Source: JANOYY01 sp043720395 (GTDB taxonomy: Bacteria; Actinomycetota; Acidimicrobiia; Acidimicrobiales; JANYDT01). Taken from it: a stretch of DNA of 64,000 bases. This document shows, piece by piece, positions 7,675-16,272 of this stretch (the stretch's first letter is position 1; each line of letters starts with the position of its first letter). Under the pieces are notes generated by a model. That model was given only the letters and a program-made list of their open reading frames with translations, ran no database searches and was not told where the DNA came from. Position numbers and translations under genes: made by a program. The stretch lies in NCBI GenBank assembly GCA_043720395.1, contig JAYSSR010000087.1:1-64000 (forward strand), read 5' to 3'.

Positions 7675-9075
7675 CTACCGGGCCGGGCTCGGGCGGTTCG
7701 GCATCGCGAAGGCGAGCACTGCAACGGCAACGGCGCAGGCCGCGCAGAACCACCAGCCCCGACGGAACCCGGTAATGCCATCGGCGGATGTTTGAATCGC
7801 GACAACGAGTGCGACGCCGACGGCTGCACCAACTTGGCGGAACGTGTTGTTGACTGCGCTTCCGACGGCGAACATGGTCGGCGGGAGCCCGGCGACGGCT
7901 GCTGCGCCGAGCACGGGAAACGTCACGCCGATCGCCGCGCCTTGCAGGGCACCGAGCGGTAACCAGCGAGTCCAGGGCGTGGGTCCGGTCCCCAGGAGGA
8001 ACGCAAACCCGAGCTGCGAGAGTGCAAACAGAACGGGGCCGACGAACATCAGCCGCCGGAATCCGGAGCGGTTCGCCTCCCTGCCTGCGAACGTCGCAAC
8101 GGTGGCGACCACCAGCGGTGACAGCACGGAAAACCAGCCGGCGCGTACAACGCTGTAGTGCCAGATCGACCGCAGGAACAACACATTGTTGAGCGCCATT
8201 GCGGAAAAACTCGCGCCGAATACCAGACTTCCAGCATTGGCGATCGAGAAGGTCTTCTCGCGAAACAGCTCCGTCGGAAGAGCTGGGGCGGGATGCGATC
8301 GTGATCGCACGACGACGCCGGACACCAACGCGACACTCGCGACGATGAGACCGATCACACGACCGCTCATCCATCCCCAACCATGGCCCTCGGAGATCCC
8401 AAGGACGATCGCGCCGACGCCCAACACGAGCATGGCTGCGCCGATGAGATCAGGGCCGGGACCATCCTGACGACTGGATTCGCGCAGAACGCGGACCCCA
8501 ATCACGAGGGCGAAGAGGCAGATCGGAACGTTGATCCAAAACGCGGATCGCCAGCCAAGCCGGTCGACCATGAACGCGCCCACCGTCGGACCGGAGGCGA
8601 TGCCGAGCGCTCCGATGCCACCGACCCACGTAATGACCTGCGTCCGCTTCTCGATGTCGAACGCACCGAGCAGCAGTCCCGTCGACGCCGGCAGGAGTAG
8701 TGCCCCGCCCGCCCCTTGCACGACGCGCCCGGCAATCAGGGTTCCGAGTGTCGGTGCCGCAGCACACAGGACGGAACCGACGAGAAACGCCATGACGCCG
8801 AGCAGGAACACCCGTTTGCGCCCGATCCGGTCGGCGGTTTGGCCAGCGATGACGAGCAGCGCGCCGAAAAGAATCGCGTAGCCGGTCACGATCCACGAGA
8901 GCTGGCCACGCGTGACGGAAGGAAAGCTCGCCGCGATTTCCGTAAAGGCGACGTTGACCACGGACAGGTCGAGTGTCGTGATGTACGTCGCAACGGCGCA
9001 CACGACAAACGTCGGCCAGGGGCTCGGCACTCGTGACGTCGCGCTGTTCGCGTCGGGCTCGTGTGCCGTGTTCAT
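7675..9075 (-). CDS. MFS drug exporter, DHA2 (14-helix) type
   Basis: A 466-residue membrane transporter. The motif-A region GQTADRIGRKRVFLLGVMAF and the motif-C-like GGIGALGIASGPTVGAFMVD are those of proton-driven drug antiporters of the EmrB/QacA group. Hydrophobicity fits 14 helices. It begins MNTAHEPDAN at the ATG 9075; an in-frame upstream extension reads through the regulatory spacer. It is divergent from a LacI-family gene, and a perfect palindrome lies 30 bp upstream (9105-9119), so the pair probably forms a regulated unit. The substrate is unknown. Confidence 0.85.
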   Translation of the reverse strand: MNTAHEPDANSATSRVPSPWPTFVVCAVATYITTLDLSVVNVAFTEIAASFPSVTRGQLSWIVTGYAILFGALLVIAGQTADRIGRKRVFLLGVMAFLVGSVLCAAAPTLGTLIAGRVVQGAGGALLLPASTGLLLGAFDIEKRTQVITWVGGIGALGIASGPTVGAFMVDRLGWRSAFWINVPICLFALVIGVRVLRESSRQDGPGPDLIGAAMLVLGVGAIVLGISEGHGWGWMSGRVIGLIVASVALVSGVVVRSRSHPAPALPTELFREKTFSIANAGSLVFGASFSAMALNNVLFLRSIWHYSVVRAGWFSVLSPLVVATVATFAGREANRSGFRRLMFVGPVLFALSQLGFAFLLGTGPTPWTRWLPLGALQGAAIGVTFPVLGAAAVAGLPPTMFAVGSAVNNTFRQVGAAVGVALVVAIQTSADGITGFRRGWWFCAACAVAVAVLAFAMPNRPSPAR

Positions 9076-9104
9076 CGTGCCAGTAGAGATGCTGGTGCGT
9101 CTCA

Positions 9105-9119
9105 GTGTCGATTCGACAC
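9105..9119. promoter_or_regulatory. Palindromic operator candidate between an MFS exporter and a LacI-type regulator
   Basis: GTGTCGATTCGACAC is a perfect 15-bp palindrome (7-bp arms around one central T) in the 188-bp spacer between the two divergent genes, 30 bp before the exporter start. Size and position suit a repressor site. LacI operators usually have a central CG pair, which this lacks, so a different protein could bind it. Confidence 0.55.
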
Positions 9120-9263
9120 AGCGGCGGTGCGTGCGCCAAGCAGCGGTCCCGCAACGACCTCGTGCGGCGGGAGGGGCTGAAGACATGGCGTCAAGGTGCC
9201 GGGACCGCAACATAGGCAGGATCACCAAACCCGTCGAGAGCACCGCTGGCCTGCAAGGATCAT

Positions 9264-10271
9264 GTGATGCGACGCATTCCGACACTGGAAGAGGTGGCGG
9301 CGGAAGCTGGCGTGTCTCGATCCACGGTGTCACGCGTCATCAACAGCGGGGGCAAGGTAGCCCCGTCGGTGCGGGCGGATGTCATAAAGGCAATCGCGAA
9401 ACTCGGGTACGTCCCGAACGAAGCGGCGAGGCGTCTCGTGAACCGTCGGACGAATTCGTTTGCCGTGGTGGTGGCAGAGAACGATGGAACAATGTTCGAA
9501 AACCCCTTCTTCGGCATGCTGATGTCTGGCATTGGCGAGCGACTCGACGCCGCCGGTCACACCCTCGTGCTGCTCATGGGAAAAACGGCCGGCGACGAAC
9601 GTCGCACCGAGACGTTCCTGCGCGGGGGCCACGTCGACGGGGCGATCTTCGCCTCCCTGCAACATGGAGAGGCGCTGCCCTCGCTCCTTCACCGGACCGG
9701 GTTTCCAGTCGTGCTGGCGGGTCGGCCGCTAACGACGCCGGACCTGCCGTACGCCGATGTCGACAACGTGGGCGGTGCTCGTCTGGCAGTCGATCACCTC
9801 ATTGAGCGCGGACGTTCTCGAATCGCAACGGTCACGGGCCGACGCGGAATGGTGGCGGCGGAGGATCGGCTGACGGGGTACCGACTCGCGCTGGAAGCGC
9901 GGGGCCTTCCGGTGGCCAGCCAGCGCATCGTGGATGGGCGGTTCTCGCGTGCCGAGTCCGAAGCGGCCGTCTCGCAGCTCGTCGAACGTGATCCGCTGAT
10001 TGACGCTCTTTTCGTAGCGAGCGACCCGATGGCCCTCGGCGCTATGGCGGCGCTGCGCACTGCTGGACGAAGGGTTCCTGAGGACGTCGCAGTCGTGAGC
10101 TTTGATGGCACGATGCTCGCGGGCGTGACACAGCCCACACTCACGCACGTTGCGCAGCCTGCGCGGGAGCTCGGAGAGGCCCTCGCCGAGCTTGTCATCG
10201 GCGCACGCGACGAAACGGTGATCGCACCGGTGCTTCTACCGGTGACGCTGCACCTGGGTGGGTCGAGCTAG
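9264..10271 (+). CDS. LacI-family transcriptional regulator
   Basis: A 335-residue repressor-type protein. Residues 6-28 form the LacI helix-turn-helix (TLEEVAAEAGVSRSTVSRVI), followed by the hinge helix NEAARRLVNRRT. The rest is a periplasmic-binding-protein-like sensor domain (FAVVVAENDGTMFENPFFG; later LFVASDPMALGAMAALR and VVSFDGT). Such proteins usually respond to sugars or nucleosides. Here it diverges from a drug-exporter-like gene, which is not a common partner. GTG 9264 or ATG 9267 could be the start; AAGGA at 9254-9258 serves either. Confidence 0.9.
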   Translation: MMRRIPTLEEVAAEAGVSRSTVSRVINSGGKVAPSVRADVIKAIAKLGYVPNEAARRLVNRRTNSFAVVVAENDGTMFENPFFGMLMSGIGERLDAAGHTLVLLMGKTAGDERRTETFLRGGHVDGAIFASLQHGEALPSLLHRTGFPVVLAGRPLTTPDLPYADVDNVGGARLAVDHLIERGRSRIATVTGRRGMVAAEDRLTGYRLALEARGLPVASQRIVDGRFSRAESEAAVSQLVERDPLIDALFVASDPMALGAMAALRTAGRRVPEDVAVVSFDGTMLAGVTQPTLTHVAQPARELGEALAELVIGARDETVIAPVLLPVTLHLGGSS

Positions 10272-10277
10272 CACGAG

Positions 10278-10739
10278 CTAGGTGAACGATGCTGAGGTGC
10301 GGGCTGTGCGGACCTTGTCGAGGGCGACGCCGATCGCCAGGATTTGCGTGCGGGTCAAGTGATCGAAGAGATGTCGTCGGACGCCGTCCACGTGCATCGG
10401 TGCGGCACGCTTCACGAGGGCATACCCGGCGTCGGTGAGCACGGCCATTGAGGCGCGTCGATCGTCGATGGCCGGACGCCGCGTGACGAGGTCGCGCCTC
10501 ACCAAGCCGTCAAGGCGCCGGGTAAGGCCACTGGGGGAGAGGTGGAGCACGCTGGCGAGATCGCACATCCGCAGCTCCCGGCCCGGTGCCTCGGACAGGG
10601 TTGCGATCACGCCGTAGTCGCCTTCGGTGAGGTCGTGCGTCGTCATCAGCTCGGCATCGAGCTCCGCGTGCAGCCAAGTCGTGACGTCGACCAACGCCCG
10701 CCACGCCCGCTGTTCCTCTTCATCGAGCCATTTCACCAT
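10278..10739 (-). CDS. MarR-family transcriptional regulator
   Basis: A 153-residue winged-helix protein. The recognition region MCDLASVLHLSPSGLTRRLD and wing RRDLVTRRPAIDDRRASMAV (Asp-Asp-Arg-Arg) are typical MarR features. It begins MVKWLDEEEQRAWRALVDV at ATG 10739; upstream in-frame codons lie in the operator region. It is divergent from a YceI-family gene across 106 bp full of palindromes, so it very likely controls that gene and itself. MarR proteins often sense phenolics or oxidants; the ligand is unknown. Confidence 0.88.
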   Translation of the reverse strand: MVKWLDEEEQRAWRALVDVTTWLHAELDAELMTTHDLTEGDYGVIATLSEAPGRELRMCDLASVLHLSPSGLTRRLDGLVRRDLVTRRPAIDDRRASMAVLTDAGYALVKRAAPMHVDGVRRHLFDHLTRTQILAIGVALDKVRTARTSASFT

Positions 10740-10763
10740 GGGGTGAATGGTACCCGTCGGAAG

Positions 10764-10816
10764 ATTGCAGATGCAATACTTGACAACACAAGCTTGTGTG
10801 TGCAACTATTGCGCAA
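10764..10816. promoter_or_regulatory. MarR/YceI divergent control region with promoter and three palindromes
   Basis: A -35-like TTGACA at 10780-10785 and a -10-like AACTAT at 10804-10809 flank ACACAAGCTTGTGT (10786-10799), a perfect 14-bp palindrome sitting exactly in the spacer. ATTGCA-GA-TGCAAT (10764-10777) is a second inverted repeat just upstream, and TTGCGCAA (10809-10816) a third downstream. A repressor on the central site would block RNA polymerase, which fits the divergent MarR-family gene. The promoter reads toward the YceI gene at 10846. Confidence 0.75.
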
Positions 10817-10845
10817 CGAAGTATTAACAACAAGGAGCAAGCAAG

Positions 10846-11397
10846 ATGTCCGCCAAGAACAGCCTCAGTGCACTCACCGTCGGGACCTGGAACGTCGACC
10901 CAGTCCATTCCACGATCGGATTCGTCGCTCGCCACCTCATGATCAGCAAGGTCCGCGGTCGATTCGCCACGTTCACCGGCGTCATCACGATCGCAGCCGA
11001 CCCGCTTCTGTCCACCGTGGTAGCCGAGGTGCAGACAGCGTCTGTTACGACCGGCGATGAGGGCCGGGATGCGCATCTCCGCAACGCCGACTTCTTCGAG
11101 GTCGAGAAGTACCCGACGATGACCCTGACCACGGTCGGTCTGAAGGAGAGCGGGGGTGACCATGTGCTCAGCGTCGACCTCACGATCAAGGGCGTCACCC
11201 GCACGGTCGACTTCGCCCTCGAGTTCGAGGGCGTCGAGAAGGACCCGTGGGGCGGGACCCGTTCGGCTTTCAGCGCCTCGGCCGAGATCAACCGGAAGGA
11301 TTGGGGCATCGAGATGAACGTCGCACTCGAATCGGGCGGTTTGCTCGTGGGCGAGAAGATCAAGCTGGATCTCGACATTCAGGCCGTCAAAGCCTGA
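10846..11397 (+). CDS. YceI-family lipid/isoprenoid-binding protein
   Basis: A 183-residue protein with the YceI lipocalin-like fold. It begins GTWNVDPVHSTIGFVARHLM and carries the family's GRF-F--F-G stretch (VRGRFATFTGVITIA), HLRNADFFEVEKYPTMT and LTIKGVTRTVDFALEF. YceI proteins bind long-chain isoprenoids or similar lipids. There is no signal peptide, so it seems cytoplasmic, like many actinobacterial members. AAGGAGCAAGCAAG precedes the ATG. Expression is probably under the divergent MarR regulator. Confidence 0.92.
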   Translation: MSAKNSLSALTVGTWNVDPVHSTIGFVARHLMISKVRGRFATFTGVITIAADPLLSTVVAEVQTASVTTGDEGRDAHLRNADFFEVEKYPTMTLTTVGLKESGGDHVLSVDLTIKGVTRTVDFALEFEGVEKDPWGGTRSAFSASAEINRKDWGIEMNVALESGGLLVGEKIKLDLDIQAVKA

Positions 11398-11428
11398 CCC
11401 GGCTCGGCTGGGTCGCTGGAAGCTGAGT

Positions 11429-13138
11429 TTGCGGGTCCTTACGACCGACCTACCATGCGGCATCGAAGTAGACGCCCACACGGACCATTCTGACGCGGTG
11501 ATCGATGACGCCGCGGCCACCGTGTACCGCGCGCGGCGCATCATCACGATCGATCCGGTCCGCCCGTACGCCACGCATGTGGCGGTCGCAGATGGACGCA
11601 TCGTTGCGGTCGGAGCGGAGCTCGACATGCCGAGTGGATCGCGGGCCGACGATCGATTTGCCGACGCTGTCCTCCTGCCCGGCCTCATCGAGGGACATTC
11701 ACACGCCGACGCCGGAGGACGCTGGGACATCTGCTTCCTCGGCTACTTCGACCGTACCGGCCCGAACGGTGAGCGACGTACCGGGGCGCGGTCGATCGAC
11801 GAAGCAGTTGCACTGCTCGCCAAGCATGCGGCGACGGACGCCACGAACGACGAGGTCGTGGTCGGCTGGGGTTTCGATCCCATCTACTTCGATCGTCGCA
11901 TCGACCGGCACGACCTCGACGCTGTGTCGAGCGAACGTCCCGTCGCGGTGCTACACGCCAGCGGACACATCCTGTCCGTGAATACGCGGGCGCTGGAACG
12001 TCTCCGACTGTTCAGCAGCGACGTGACGACCCCCGCTTCTCCGCGTGGACCGGACGGCATGCCGACCGGCGAGCTGAAGGGCATGGAGATGGCTTTCCCA
12101 TCCATGGCACGTTTAGGCATCTCCAGCAGACTGAACGGCGTTGACGATCGGGCGCTGCGGAATTTCGCCAAGAGCTGCACCAACGCTGGGGTCACCACGG
12201 CGACTGATTTGGCGACCATTTTGGCCCCCGCGACCGTGGACACGATGTTGACCGCGTCGGCCGGTTCAGACTGGCCGATCCGTCTCCTCCCCGCCCTCGT
12301 GATGAACGGTGGCGATGTCGAGGAACTGATCGCGCGAGCGGTAAAGGTACGCGCGCAGAGCAACGATGGCCTGCAGTTCGGAATGCTGAAGATCGTGCTC
12401 GACGGCTCCATCCAGGGATTCTCCGCGCGCTTACGATCTGGCACCTACGCCAATGGAGCACCGAACGGGCTCTGGTACGTGCCCCCCGAGCGGGTCCGCT
12501 CGGTCCTCGACGCCGCGTTCAGGGAGGACCTGCAGGTCCACATCCACACCAACGGTGATGAGGCGTCCGAACTGGCGCTCGACGTCCTTGCCGATGCCCT
12601 CGCCGCGACACCCGCGCCGAACCACCGCACCACCCTGCAGCACGCGCAACTCGTCGACGACGGGCTGTTGCGGCGGGCGAAGGCACTCGGTGTGGGCGTC
12701 AACCTGTTCGTGAATCACGTGTACTACTGGGGTGAGCAGCACGCCGCCCACACAGTCGGTGAGGCGCGTGCCGCGACGATGAACCCGGTGCGATCAGCGA
12801 TCGATCTCGGTGTTCCGGTCACAATCCACAGCGATGAGCCGGTCACCCCGATCGGTCCGTTGTTCGGAGCTTGGTGTGCGGTGAACCGCCTCACCGCAGC
12901 TGGACGAGTGCTCGGGCCGGACCAGCGCATCAGCGTCCCCGAAGCCTTGTACGCGATCACGATGGGAGCTGCGGCGTCGCTCCGTCTTGAACATGATGTG
13001 GGGTCGATCGCGTTTGGTAAGCGCGCAGACTTCGCCGTATTGGCCGACGACCCGCTCGGCGTCGACCCTTTGTCGTTGCGGGATATCGGCGTGCTCGGCA
13101 CGGTATCTCGGGGACGATGGTTCGCGGCAGCAACATGA
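11429..13138 (+). CDS. Amidohydrolase family 3 protein (YtcJ-like)
   Basis: A 569-residue metal-dependent hydrolase with the layout of the amidohydrolase-3/YtcJ family: an N-terminal composite sandwich, VLLPGLIEGHSHADAGG (first metal histidines), QVHIHTNGDEASELALDVL and LQHAQLVDDGLL (further histidines), and VTIHSDEPVTPIGPLFG near the end. The N-D-N-like Asp is in HSDEP. The substrate is unknown. The start is uncertain: TTG 11429 has GGAAG about 10 bases before it; GTG 11498 would give a shorter N-terminus starting VIDDAAATVY. Confidence 0.85.
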   Translation: MRVLTTDLPCGIEVDAHTDHSDAVIDDAAATVYRARRIITIDPVRPYATHVAVADGRIVAVGAELDMPSGSRADDRFADAVLLPGLIEGHSHADAGGRWDICFLGYFDRTGPNGERRTGARSIDEAVALLAKHAATDATNDEVVVGWGFDPIYFDRRIDRHDLDAVSSERPVAVLHASGHILSVNTRALERLRLFSSDVTTPASPRGPDGMPTGELKGMEMAFPSMARLGISSRLNGVDDRALRNFAKSCTNAGVTTATDLATILAPATVDTMLTASAGSDWPIRLLPALVMNGGDVEELIARAVKVRAQSNDGLQFGMLKIVLDGSIQGFSARLRSGTYANGAPNGLWYVPPERVRSVLDAAFREDLQVHIHTNGDEASELALDVLADALAATPAPNHRTTLQHAQLVDDGLLRRAKALGVGVNLFVNHVYYWGEQHAAHTVGEARAATMNPVRSAIDLGVPVTIHSDEPVTPIGPLFGAWCAVNRLTAAGRVLGPDQRISVPEALYAITMGAAASLRLEHDVGSIAFGKRADFAVLADDPLGVDPLSLRDIGVLGTVSRGRWFAAAT

Positions 13139-13182
13139 TCGACTGAAGGGACCTCCTGCGAATGGTCGTGCCGTAGGCCGAA

Positions 13183-13242
13183 ACCACCCAATCGAACCAC
13201 CCGATCGTTGGTTTTGCCTGTTGGGTGGTCCGATTGGGTGGT
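13183..13242. repeat. Two-part inverted repeat of CCACCCAATCG units
   Basis: ACCACCCAATCG then AACCACCC (13183-13202) is mirrored by GGGTGGTCCGATTGGGTGGT (13223-13242), 19 of 20 positions pairing. The central bases are GATCGTTGGTTTTGCCTGTT. It sits between the amidohydrolase stop and the RNB gene and could act as a terminator-like hairpin. The sequence CCGATTGGGTGGT recurs alone at about 6792-6804, so it may be a second dispersed repeat family. Confidence 0.8.
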
Positions 13243-13278
13243 CGAGCACGAGGAAACAGCGCGGTGTAGAACTGCCGG

Positions 13279-14688
13279 ATGTCTGACTCGCCAGAACAAC
13301 GCGGTGACCAGTTCAAGCGCGAACTGACGCGGCTCCGCACCGAAAAGGCGTTGCCCGACTCCTTCACCCCGGAGGTGCTGAGCGCAGCGGACACTGCGGC
13401 AGCGTCGAGGGAGTGGCGGGAGGGTCGCGTCGATCTGACGGACATGAACTTCGTGACGCTCGACCCGGCGACGTCGGTCGATCTCGACCAGGCGTTCGCA
13501 GTCAGCGTCGACGGCAAGGACATCGTGCTGCACTATGCGCTCGCTGACATTGCCGCTTTCGCCCCGACCGGGGGAGTGGTGGAGGCGGAGTCGTGGCAGC
13601 GTGGCGTCACGGTGTACCTGCCCGATGGACGCGTCCCGGTGTACCCGCCGGTGCTCTGCGAACATGCGGCGAGCCTGCTTCCCGTTGGTCCCCGCCCAGC
13701 CATCGTGCTCGTCGTGGCGGTCGCTCCGGACGGTACGCCGACCCTGCGGTCCGCCGACCGGGCGATCGTTTCGAGCCGCGCCAAGCTCGCCTACGAGACG
13801 ACGTCGCTCGACGACCTCGATCCTGCTGCGCTCGAACTGCATCGACGGATGAAGGCCAACGAGAGGGCCAGGGGTGCGACCAAGGTCGATTTTCCGGAGC
13901 AGCACGTCGAGATGGACCCCACCGAAGCGTCGGGCGTCAATCTCGTGCTGCGTCCGATGCTGCCGAGTGAGGAGGCGAACTCGTCGCTGTCACTCGCCGC
14001 CAACTTTGCGGTTGCAGCCTTACAGGCAGAGGCACGGGGCGGACTCTTCCGCATCATGCCCGAGGCGGACGAGTACCGACAGCGAACGTTACGGCGTATG
14101 GCCAAGGCGCTCGGTATCGAATGGCCGAAGTCGAAGACACTGCGCGAGGTCATGCCCACACTCGACCCGTCAAAACGTACCCACAAACAACTACTCGTGG
14201 AGGCCAGGCGATCTGGTCGGGGAGCGTCATATGCGATGTTCGACGCTGCGCACCCGCCGTTCCACAGTGCGCTGGCCGCCCCATACGCGCATGCCACCGC
14301 ACCGATGCGTCGCCTCGCCGACCGGCACGTGCTCGAACACGTGTTGGCGATTGTGCACGGGACGGACACGACGCCAATCGTCGCGGCTCTCGCCGAGATG
14401 CCCGCGATCATGGCAAAGGCGGACGGCCGGGCGGAGGCGCTCGAGCGTGGCGTCATCGATCTCGTCGAGGCGTTGGAATTGGAGGGCAGCGTCGGGGCGA
14501 CCTTCCCGGCCAGCGTGCTCGATAGTGGGCGTCAAGGGACCGTTGTGCAACTGATCGAGCCGCCCGTGCGCGCTCGCGTGTCGGGCCCGTCGACGGTCGA
14601 GGAGGGCTCGGCCGTCACTGTGCGACTGCTGTCCGTGGACGTTGGTGCGCGCAGCGTCCACTTCGGCCTGGAGCCCCCTTCGGCGTAA
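13279..14688 (+). CDS. RNB-domain (RNase II/R-like) ribonuclease
   Basis: A 469-residue protein with the catalytic RNB domain of 3'-5' exoribonucleases. The motif DPATSVDLDQAFAV (about residues 57-70) carries the metal-binding aspartates. ALADIAAF and later APMRRLADRHVLEHV are further family signatures. Full RNase R and II also have cold-shock and S1 domains; this short actinobacterial form lacks clear N-terminal OB domains and keeps only a beta-rich C-terminal tail. It probably degrades or trims RNA. ATG 13279 is 36 bp after the inverted repeat. Confidence 0.9.
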   Translation: MSDSPEQRGDQFKRELTRLRTEKALPDSFTPEVLSAADTAAASREWREGRVDLTDMNFVTLDPATSVDLDQAFAVSVDGKDIVLHYALADIAAFAPTGGVVEAESWQRGVTVYLPDGRVPVYPPVLCEHAASLLPVGPRPAIVLVVAVAPDGTPTLRSADRAIVSSRAKLAYETTSLDDLDPAALELHRRMKANERARGATKVDFPEQHVEMDPTEASGVNLVLRPMLPSEEANSSLSLAANFAVAALQAEARGGLFRIMPEADEYRQRTLRRMAKALGIEWPKSKTLREVMPTLDPSKRTHKQLLVEARRSGRGASYAMFDAAHPPFHSALAAPYAHATAPMRRLADRHVLEHVLAIVHGTDTTPIVAALAEMPAIMAKADGRAEALERGVIDLVEALELEGSVGATFPASVLDSGRQGTVVQLIEPPVRARVSGPSTVEEGSAVTVRLLSVDVGARSVHFGLEPPSA

Positions 14689-14706
14689 CGGGCGGTCGTG
14701 CGTGGG

Positions 14707-14779
14707 CGCGGTACATCCGGTCCGCTCGCGGTGCGTTGGGCGCGTCCGAATGCACCGCGGACGCACCGGATGTACCGCG
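14707..14779. repeat. Dispersed double palindrome, copy A
   Basis: Outer arms CGCGGTACATCCGGT (14707-14721) and ACCGGATGTACCGCG (14765-14779) are perfect 15-bp complements. Inner arms CGCGGTGC (14727-14734) and GCACCGCG (14752-14759) enclose a GC-rich loop with GGGCGCGTCCGAAT. The copies at 24061, 33038 and 42862 share the same plan. It lies between the RNB gene and photolyase. Confidence 0.92.
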
Positions 14780-14829
14780 ACGAAGAGTGGGCCGCGGAAG
14801 TAGTGGCGGGTCGCGTCGACAATGGACCG

Positions 14830-16260
14830 GTGCAAACAACGTTCGTGTATTGGTTCCGGCGCGACCTTCGCTGCCGTGACAACGCCGCGCTCCAATCCTG
14901 CATCGCCGACGCGGCAGCCGTTGGGGCACGGGTCGCACCGTTGTTCGTGGTCGACCCCGCGCTCCTCGCATCGGCGGGAGCGAACCGTTCCTGGTGGACG
15001 CTTGCGACGCTGCGGACCCTGCGTGCGAGCGGCGTCCCGGTAGCGGTGCGAATCGGGAGTCCGGCCGACGTTGTGGCGACGTTCGCCCGCGAGGTCGGGG
15101 CCGAGAAGGTTTGGGCCGCCGAGGACTTCACGCCCTACGCACGCGCCCGTGATTGCGTTACGGCCCGAACACTCGCCGCAGAGGGTTGCGAGCTGATTCT
15201 CGACGACGGCCCCTACGTCGTCGCGCCCGGCACCGTCCGCAAGGGCGATGGCGCGCCGTTCAAGGTCTTCACACCCTTCAGCCGCGCCTGGGACGCCCAC
15301 GCCCGCAGCGTCGCGCCGAGCCAACCAGTTGACCCTCAAGGGGTCGTATGGGCAGACGTCGAGCCGGGGGAGCTGCCAGCAGGACCTGCTCCCAGCGCGA
15401 CGAACCTGCCCGAGCCCGGCGAGCGCGCCGCCATCCAGGCCCTGGTCGCGTTCGTGCAGAATCATCTGTGCACCTACGATTCTGACCGCAACCGACCGGA
15501 CCTGGACGCCACGAGCCGACTCTCGCCGTATCTGAAGGTCGGCGCGCTGCATCCTCGAACGATTCTCGCAGCGATCAACGGTTCGACCGGCGCCGCGAGC
15601 GAAGGTGCCCGTGTCTTCCGAAGCGAAATCGCCTGGCGCGAGTTCTACGCCGACGTTCTGTACCACCGCCCCGACTCCCGACATCAGGATCTCAACATCG
15701 CAATGCAGGACATGGTCTATGACACGGGTCCCGAGGCCGATGCGAAGTTCCAGACATGGTGCGAAGGCCGAACCGGATATCCCTTCATCGACGCCGGAAT
15801 GCGACAGCTGCGAGCCGAGGGGTGGATGCACAACCGCGTCCGCATGGCGGTTGCATCATTTCTCGTGAAAGACCTGCACCTCGACTGGCGACGCGGCGCA
15901 CAGCACTTTCTCGACCACCTGCTCGACGGTGACATCGCGTCCAACCAGCACGGGTGGCAGTGGACCGCCGGCACCGGCACCGACGCCGCTCCGTACTTCC
16001 GGATCTTCAACCCAATCAGCCAGGGCAAGCGGTTCGATCCCGACGGCAGCTACGTCCGACGCTACGTTTCCGAGCTTGTGGACGTTGCGGACCGCTTCGT
16101 CCATGAACCCTGGCTCGCCGACCGACAGCAGCACAAAACGCAGGCGGGGATGTTCGACGGAGGCCAAAAGCCGTATCCGCCCCCAATCGTCGACCACGGA
16201 ACCGAACGCAACGAGGCACTTCGACGCTACAGCGAAGCCCGCTCCGACACACCCAGGTAG
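14830..16260 (+). CDS. phr: Deoxyribodipyrimidine photolyase / cryptochrome family
   Basis: A 476-residue flavoprotein of the photolyase family, which reverses UV-made pyrimidine dimers using light. It begins VQTTFVYWFRRDLRCRDNAA at a GTG (14830), matching the family start; an upstream frame runs through the palindromic repeat and is rejected. The FAD-binding half is clear: TSRLSPYLKVGALHPRTIL, SEIAWREFYADVLYHRP, EGRTGYPFIDAGMRQLRAEG, WMHNRVRMAVASFLVKDLHL and DGDIASNQHGWQWTAGTGTD. It is a class I-type protein. It sits 12 bp before hrcA. Confidence 0.93.
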   Translation: MQTTFVYWFRRDLRCRDNAALQSCIADAAAVGARVAPLFVVDPALLASAGANRSWWTLATLRTLRASGVPVAVRIGSPADVVATFAREVGAEKVWAAEDFTPYARARDCVTARTLAAEGCELILDDGPYVVAPGTVRKGDGAPFKVFTPFSRAWDAHARSVAPSQPVDPQGVVWADVEPGELPAGPAPSATNLPEPGERAAIQALVAFVQNHLCTYDSDRNRPDLDATSRLSPYLKVGALHPRTILAAINGSTGAASEGARVFRSEIAWREFYADVLYHRPDSRHQDLNIAMQDMVYDTGPEADAKFQTWCEGRTGYPFIDAGMRQLRAEGWMHNRVRMAVASFLVKDLHLDWRRGAQHFLDHLLDGDIASNQHGWQWTAGTGTDAAPYFRIFNPISQGKRFDPDGSYVRRYVSELVDVADRFVHEPWLADRQQHKTQAGMFDGGQKPYPPPIVDHGTERNEALRRYSEARSDTPR

Positions 16261-16272
16261 GCTCGTCCGCCA

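Noticed and set aside
11516..11534. Another copy of the dispersed GTACCGCG palindrome
   Set aside because: Only a single GTACCGCGCG box is present inside the amidohydrolase coding region, with no partner arm.
14227..15831. 534-codon minus-strand frame across the RNB gene, repeat and photolyase
   Set aside because: It spans two real genes and a palindromic repeat on the other strand, with no family motifs.
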